From: Palsa-504 sp963744575
GTDB taxonomy: Bacteria; Actinomycetota; Actinomycetes; Streptosporangiales; Streptosporangiaceae
Assembly (NCBI GenBank): GCA_963744575.1
Contig: CAVUUF010000015.1
Location: 1 to 64,000 of the forward strand
DNA length: 64,000 nt
Reading direction: 5' to 3'
The notes under the pieces are model-generated. The model was not told the origin of the DNA. It searched no databases and saw only the letters and a list, made by a program, of their open reading frames with translations. Both the position numbers and the translations under genes were made by a program. How positions within the stretch are numbered: position 1 is the first letter of the stretch; each line of letters begins with the position of its first letter. Of the stretch, positions 60,342 to 64,000 are shown piece after piece.

Positions 60342-61990
60342 TGCTCCGCCATGGGCACCCGGACGCCGCGCTCGCGGGCGACGTCGGCCGCCTGGCCGTA
60401 GCCGGCGTCGGTGTGCCTGATCACGCCCATGGCCGGGTCATTGGTCAGGACCCGTTCGAGCTTGGCGGCGGCCACTTCGCTGCCGTCGGCGACGCAGACC
60501 TGGCCGGCGTGGATGGAGCGGCCGATGCCCACGCCGCCGCCGTGGTGGATGGACACCCAGGACGCGCCGGAGGCCGTGTTGACCAGCGCGTTCAGCAGCG
60601 GCCAGTCGGCGATGGCGTCGGAGCCGTCGGCCATCGCCTCGGTCTCCCGGTAGGGCGACGCGACCGAGCCGCAGTCCAGGTGGTCGCGGCCCAGGACGAT
60701 GGGGGCTTGCACCGCACCGCTCGCGACCAGTTCGTTGAAGCGCAGCCCGGCCAGGTGCCGCTCGCCGTAGCCGAGCCAGCAGATCCGGGCGGGCAGGCCC
60801 TGGAAGTGGACCTTCTCCTGGGCCAGCCTGATCCACCGGCCCAGCGCCTCGTTCTGCGGGAACAGGTCGAGGATGGCCTGGTCGGTGACCGCGATGTCCT
60901 TCGGGTCGCCGGACAGCGCGGCCCAGCGGAACGGGCCCTTACCCGCGCAGAACAGCGGCCTGATGTAGGCGGGGACGAAGCCGGGGAAGTCGAAGGCCCG
61001 GGTGAAGCCGGCCAGCTCGGCCTCGCCGCGGATGGAGTTACCGTAGTCGAAGACCTCGGCGCCCGCGTCGAGGAATCCGACCATGGCCGCCACCTGCGCG
61101 GCCATCGACTCGCGGGCTCTTCTGGTGAACCCCTCGGGGTCCTCGGCGCGCAGCGCGGCCATGTCCTCGAAGGCGACGCCCTGGGGAAGGTAGGTCAGCG
61201 GGTCGTGCGCCGAGGTCTGGTCGGTGACGATGTTGATGGGCGCGTGGTTTTTGAGCAGGGCGGGGAAGATGTCGGCGGCGTTGCCGAGCAGTCCGATGGA
61301 CAGGGGCTCGTTCCTGTCCCTGGCGGCCACCGCTCTTGTGATGGCGTCGTCGACGTTCTCCGCCTGCTCGTCCAGGTAGCCGTGCTCGATCCGCCGGCTG
61401 ATCCGGGACTGGTCGCACTCCACGCAGATGACCACGCCGCCGTTCATGGTCACGGCCAGCGGCTGCGCGCCGCCCATGCCGCCCAGGCCGGCGGTCAGCG
61501 TGATCGTCCCGGCGAGCGTGCCGCCGAACCGCCTGGCCGCCACGGCGGCGAACGTCTCGTAGGTGCCCTGCAGGATGCCCTGGGTGCCGATGTAGATCCA
61601 CGAGCCGGCCGTCATCTGGCCGTACATGGTCAGGCCGAGCTGCTCCAGGCGGCGGAACTCCTCCCAGGTCGCCCACTGCGGGACCAGGTTGGAGTTGGCG
61701 ATGAGCACCCGCGGGGCCCACTCGTGGGTCTTCAGGACCCCGACCGGCTTGCCGGACTGGACGAGCATGGTCTCGTCATCGTGCAGGCCCTGCAGGGTCC
61801 TGACGATCGCCGCGTAGGCATCCCAGCTGCGGGCGGCGCGGCCGGATCCGCCGTAGACGATGAGCTGGTCGGGATGTTCGGCCACCTCGGGGTCGAGGTT
61901 GTTCATCAGCATGCGCATCGCGGCTTCCTGGGCCCAGCCCTGGCAGGTCCGCGTGGCGCCGCGGGGCGCGCGTACCGGTTCGTGGATCAT
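60338..61990 (-). CDS. hutU: Urocanate hydratase
   Basis: NAD-dependent enzyme of 550 residues converting urocanate to imidazolonepropionate. Motifs: LNNLDPEVAEHPDQLIVYGG near the N-terminus, the Rossmann segment GLGGMGGAQPLAVTMNGG (about 165-182), FPGFVPAYIRPLFCAGKGPF and the substrate site LDCGSVASPYRETEAMADGS. It heads the visible hut operon: hutU, the M20 hydrolase, hutF. Histidine ammonia-lyase (hutH) and imidazolonepropionase (hutI) are not in the window. ATG 61990 was chosen. Confidence 0.96.
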   Translation of the reverse strand: MIHEPVRAPRGATRTCQGWAQEAAMRMLMNNLDPEVAEHPDQLIVYGGSGRAARSWDAYAAIVRTLQGLHDDETMLVQSGKPVGVLKTHEWAPRVLIANSNLVPQWATWEEFRRLEQLGLTMYGQMTAGSWIYIGTQGILQGTYETFAAVAARRFGGTLAGTITLTAGLGGMGGAQPLAVTMNGGVVICVECDQSRISRRIEHGYLDEQAENVDDAITRAVAARDRNEPLSIGLLGNAADIFPALLKNHAPINIVTDQTSAHDPLTYLPQGVAFEDMAALRAEDPEGFTRRARESMAAQVAAMVGFLDAGAEVFDYGNSIRGEAELAGFTRAFDFPGFVPAYIRPLFCAGKGPFRWAALSGDPKDIAVTDQAILDLFPQNEALGRWIRLAQEKVHFQGLPARICWLGYGERHLAGLRFNELVASGAVQAPIVLGRDHLDCGSVASPYRETEAMADGSDAIADWPLLNALVNTASGASWVSIHHGGGVGIGRSIHAGQVCVADGSEVAAAKLERVLTNDPAMGVIRHTDAGYGQAADVARERGVRVPMAEQ

Positions 61991-62040
61991 GAGCCCATCA
62001 TGGCCGGGCCTAAATGGGGTGACAAGGTCAGGGACCGGCC

Positions 62041-62985
62041 TCAGGCGGCGACTAGCTCGGAGGGTTCGGCGATGACGTCGACCAGGGCACCGTTGCGCAT
62101 GACGGTGATCGCCAGCGGGCGGCCGATCGCGTCGGAGAACATCTGCCGCTGCAGGTCCTGGGACACCGCGACGGGCTTCCCGGCCACGGTCAGCAGCAGG
62201 TCCCCCTGGCGCAGGCCGGCCCGGTCGGCGGGACCGCCGGGGACCACCTGGGCGACGAGCAGGCCGGTGTTGCGGCCGAGCCGCTCGCGCCAGTTCGCCG
62301 GCACCGGACCCGGCATCATGGCCAGGCCCAGGTAGGCCCGGCGGACCCGGCCGTCGCGCATCAGCGTCGAGATGATCCGCCGGGTGGTGTCGTTGACCGG
62401 GACCGCCAGGCCCAGGCCGATCCCGGCCACCGCGGTGTTGATGCCGACCACGCGGGCTTCGGCGTCGGCCAGCGCGCCGCCGGAGTTGCCCGGGTTGAGC
62501 GCGGCGTCGGTCTGGATGACGTCCTCGATCACCCGGTCTCGGGCCGGCAGGGACCGGCCGAGCGCGCTGACCACGCCGGCCGTCACCGAGCCGGCCAGGC
62601 CGAGCGGGTTGCCGACCGCCACCACCAGCTGGCCGACCACGAGCTTGTCGGCCTCGCCGAGCTCGGCCGGCTCCGGAGTCGGGCCGTCGGCGCGCAGCAC
62701 CGCCAGGTCCGACAGCGGGTCGGCGCCGACGACGCGGAACGGCGCCGACGTGCCATCGGAGAACTCCGCGGTACCGCGGGCCGACCGGCCGACCACGTGG
62801 GCGTTGGTCAGCAGGAACCCGTCCCCGGTGAAGACCACGCCGGAGCCGAGGCTCTCCCCCGAACGGCCCCGGCTTTGCGCCTGGCCCTGGCGGGGCACGC
62901 GGAGGCTCGCCACCTTGGGCGTGAGCCGCTCGGCCACGCCGGCGACGATCTGCGAATACGCATCCAGGGGGTGAGTGGCCTCCAT
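62041..62985 (-). CDS. Trypsin-like serine protease with PDZ domain (HtrA-like), apparently cytosolic
   Basis: S1C-type protease of about 314 residues. Triad: His in FLLTNAHVVG, Asp in LSDLAVLR, Ser in DAALNPGNSGGALAD. The C-terminal PDZ domain reads VPGGPADRAGLRQGDLLLTV. Actinomycete HtrA/DegP proteins normally have a long cytosolic tail and a membrane anchor; here neither signal nor helix precedes the protease domain, so it should act inside the cell. The ATG at 62985 was chosen for its GGGAG six bases upstream; ATGs at 62991 and 63003 are in frame. The last enzyme-like residues are PSELVAA. Confidence 0.85.
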   Translation of the reverse strand: MEATHPLDAYSQIVAGVAERLTPKVASLRVPRQGQAQSRGRSGESLGSGVVFTGDGFLLTNAHVVGRSARGTAEFSDGTSAPFRVVGADPLSDLAVLRADGPTPEPAELGEADKLVVGQLVVAVGNPLGLAGSVTAGVVSALGRSLPARDRVIEDVIQTDAALNPGNSGGALADAEARVVGINTAVAGIGLGLAVPVNDTTRRIISTLMRDGRVRRAYLGLAMMPGPVPANWRERLGRNTGLLVAQVVPGGPADRAGLRQGDLLLTVAGKPVAVSQDLQRQMFSDAIGRPLAITVMRNGALVDVIAEPSELVAA

Positions 62986-63014
62986 GTCCATCTCCCAGCC
63001 CATCCCTTCAATGA

Positions 63015-63033
63015 TTACAGGATTACACTGTAA
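63015..63033. promoter_or_regulatory. Inverted repeat ttacag-N7-ctgtaa upstream of the HtrA-like gene
   Basis: Perfect 6-bp arms with a gattaca spacer, which itself repeats the flanking attaca. It lies 30-50 bases before the chosen protease start, within an AT-rich patch, and probably covers the promoter. A GntR- or TetR-like repressor site would look like this; no regulator gene is adjacent. Confidence 0.5.
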
Positions 63034-63304
63034 CCATTTGGGCGGGGCGGTGCTTACCCGGTGCTGTTCCGCCTGGAGCAGAATCGGCGGGCTTGGATTC
63101 GACCACGAAACGGCCGGAGGACTGGGTCCGGGCGGCGGTGATCCGCCCTCGGCCAGAGCACTGGTTACGCACCGGCCTGTCTGGCATCAGCGTTCACTCG
63201 AGTCCCAGCTCAAGCGGAGATCCGCTCCGGTTATCGGGGAGTATTTGGCTTATGGGGAGGATCCGGTACCCCCTGAGGTACCAAAGTCTCCCCGTAGGCC
63301 AGAT

Positions 63305-63495
63305 CCTCCCGTGAGCGTGCTCGTCTTGCCCCCCGCCACCAGCATGTCGATGCCCAGGGCGCGGGGCGCCTCGTCGGCCGCGACGCCGCCGAGGACGGCG
63401 ATGGCGCCCGGCGGCCGCGCCTGCCTGGCGCTTCGGCGCAGCGGCGCAGGATGGCCACGGTCGGGTTCGTCCGGCCAGTCGTTGAGGACGGAGCG
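63305..63495 (-). pseudogene. O-methyltransferase C-terminal remnant
   Basis: SVLNDWPDEP, then (next frame) TVAILRRCAEA, then back in frame PPGAIAVLGGVAADEAPRAL and GIDMLVAGGKTSTLTG. This is the VLHDWxDE...ILRRC...GIDMLVxGGKxRT pattern of SAM-dependent O-methyltransferases of the polyketide/plant type. Both the N-terminal dimerisation part and the extreme C-terminus are missing, and two shifts are needed. Not functional. Confidence 0.6.
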
Positions 63496-63567
63496 GGCCA
63501 CGTCCAGGGCCGGGATCTCGATGTAGCAGATCTTCCCCGTGCGCCATTCCGGCCGCTCTTCTACCAT
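63490..63567 (-). pseudogene. VOC-family protein, first 25 residues only
   Basis: From ATG 63567, MVEERPEWRTGKICYIEIPA followed by LDVARS is the conserved start of an actinobacterial glyoxalase/VOC protein, where the family continues with EFYRRVFGW. Here it runs directly into an O-methyltransferase fragment. A deletion between two neighbouring genes is the simplest cause. Confidence 0.6.
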
Positions 63568-63648
63568 CGGTGAGATGCCCTCCGTTTTCTCGCGTGCTTT
63601 GATCCTGCCAGTCGGCTGCGGCCGCCTGCGGTTCCCGGTGAGCAGCTT

Positions 63649-64000
63649 ATGTTCGCGCACCAGATCGTGGGTGTGGGCGGGCCCGATGATGTCCGGTGGC
63701 AGGAGGTGGCGGAGCCTTCGGCCGACGGCGGCGTGGTCATCGACGTGGTCGCGGCCGGGGTGTCCTTCGCAGACCTGCTGCAGACCAGGGGTCGGTACCA
63801 GATGCGGGTGCCGCTCCCCTACATCCCGGGGATGGACGCGGCCGGGGTGGTCAGGTCGGCCGGGCCCGGATCGGACTTGTCCCCGGGCCAGCGGGTGGCG
63901 GTACTGCTGTCGTACGGCTGCTGGCAGCAGGTGGTCAGCGTCCCGGCCGAACTGGTCCTGCCGCTGCCGGACGGGGTGGGCTTCGAGGCGGGCGCGGCCC
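63649..64000 (+). CDS. Zinc-independent medium-chain (quinone-oxidoreductase-like) dehydrogenase, 5' part
   Basis: The ATG at 63649 opens MFAHQIVGVGGPDDVRWQEV and the frame stays open to the window end (117 codons seen). Conserved family features are VAAGVSFADLLQTRGRYQ, LPYIPGMDAAGVV and VAVLLSYGCWQQVVSVPAEL, the GroES-like N-terminal domain of NADPH:quinone oxidoreductases. The NADPH-binding half and the end of the gene lie outside. The start has only a weak GGTGAG upstream, and the divergent remnants leave it without an operon. Confidence 0.82.
   Translation, partial: MFAHQIVGVGGPDDVRWQEVAEPSADGGVVIDVVAAGVSFADLLQTRGRYQMRVPLPYIPGMDAAGVVRSAGPGSDLSPGQRVAVLLSYGCWQQVVSVPAELVLPLPDGVGFEAGAA

Overview
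The window is a high-GC actinobacterial chromosome segment. The evidence is gene content and order: ftsK, a RodZ-like HTH gene, rimO, pgsA, cinA and clgR in the actinomycete order, a conservon-type sensor kinase, class II DAHP synthase, HutF-type histidine degradation, and frequent GTG starts with 4-bp stop/start overlaps. Multi-copy STAND/TPR genes and an orphan conservon gene suggest a Streptomyces/Streptosporangiales-like filamentous actinomycete. The species cannot be named from the sequence.

Layout. 1-5.8 kb: a conservon-type histidine kinase whose C-terminal tail is out of frame, an NB-ARC/TPR (STAND) gene, and a decayed ROK-regulator/GH3-hexosaminidase pair. 5.9-14.1 kb: an Rrf2 regulator and the clgR-cinA-pgsA-rimO-HTH-ftsK block; FtsK carries an intein of apparent class 3 architecture exactly in its Walker A motif. 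14.2-23.9 kb: bioB, a hydroxyacid dehydrogenase, a DinB-like protein, an AraC pseudogene, rnj-dapA, and a PadR/ABC exporter operon. G-rich palindromic repeats lie inside the 5' coding ends of dapA and the ABC ATPase gene. 24-31.7 kb: an orphan sugar-binding lipoprotein, then a complete alpha-glucoside ABC operon ending in a GH13 alpha-glucosidase. 31.8-36.5 kb: K+ channel, PLP decarboxylase, DAHP synthase and two small conserved proteins. 36.6-39.8 kb: a minus-strand cassette of a 43-residue peptide ORF, an MFS protein fused to a cNMP-binding domain, and a carnosine-synthase-like ATP-grasp ligase. This is the best candidate here for an undescribed biosynthetic unit. 39.9-46.1 kb: acyl-CoA dehydrogenase, HNH endonuclease, prolyl oligopeptidase, truncated haemoglobin, ettA.

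46.1-56.1 kb is an accessory island between ettA and ssb. It holds a tyrosine recombinase, a frameshifted winged-helix gene of unknown function, a broken IS66 transposase, a tRNA-3'-end-like fragment, a broken DUF3883 gene, a small acidic protein and a MACPF-like/PASTA protein, with long non-coding stretches. 56.1-64 kb returns to core genes: ssb (two perfect DnaA boxes upstream), an aldo/keto reductase, a tightly coupled hutU / M20 amidohydrolase / hutF operon, a cytosolic HtrA-like protease, a VOC/O-methyltransferase chimeric remnant, and the start of a quinone-oxidoreductase-like gene running off the end.

Decayed or frameshifted genes are unusually many (at least nine). Most lie in accessory or intergenic zones while housekeeping genes are intact, which favours real decay over poor sequence, although single-base errors cannot be excluded for the kinase and the IS66 gene.
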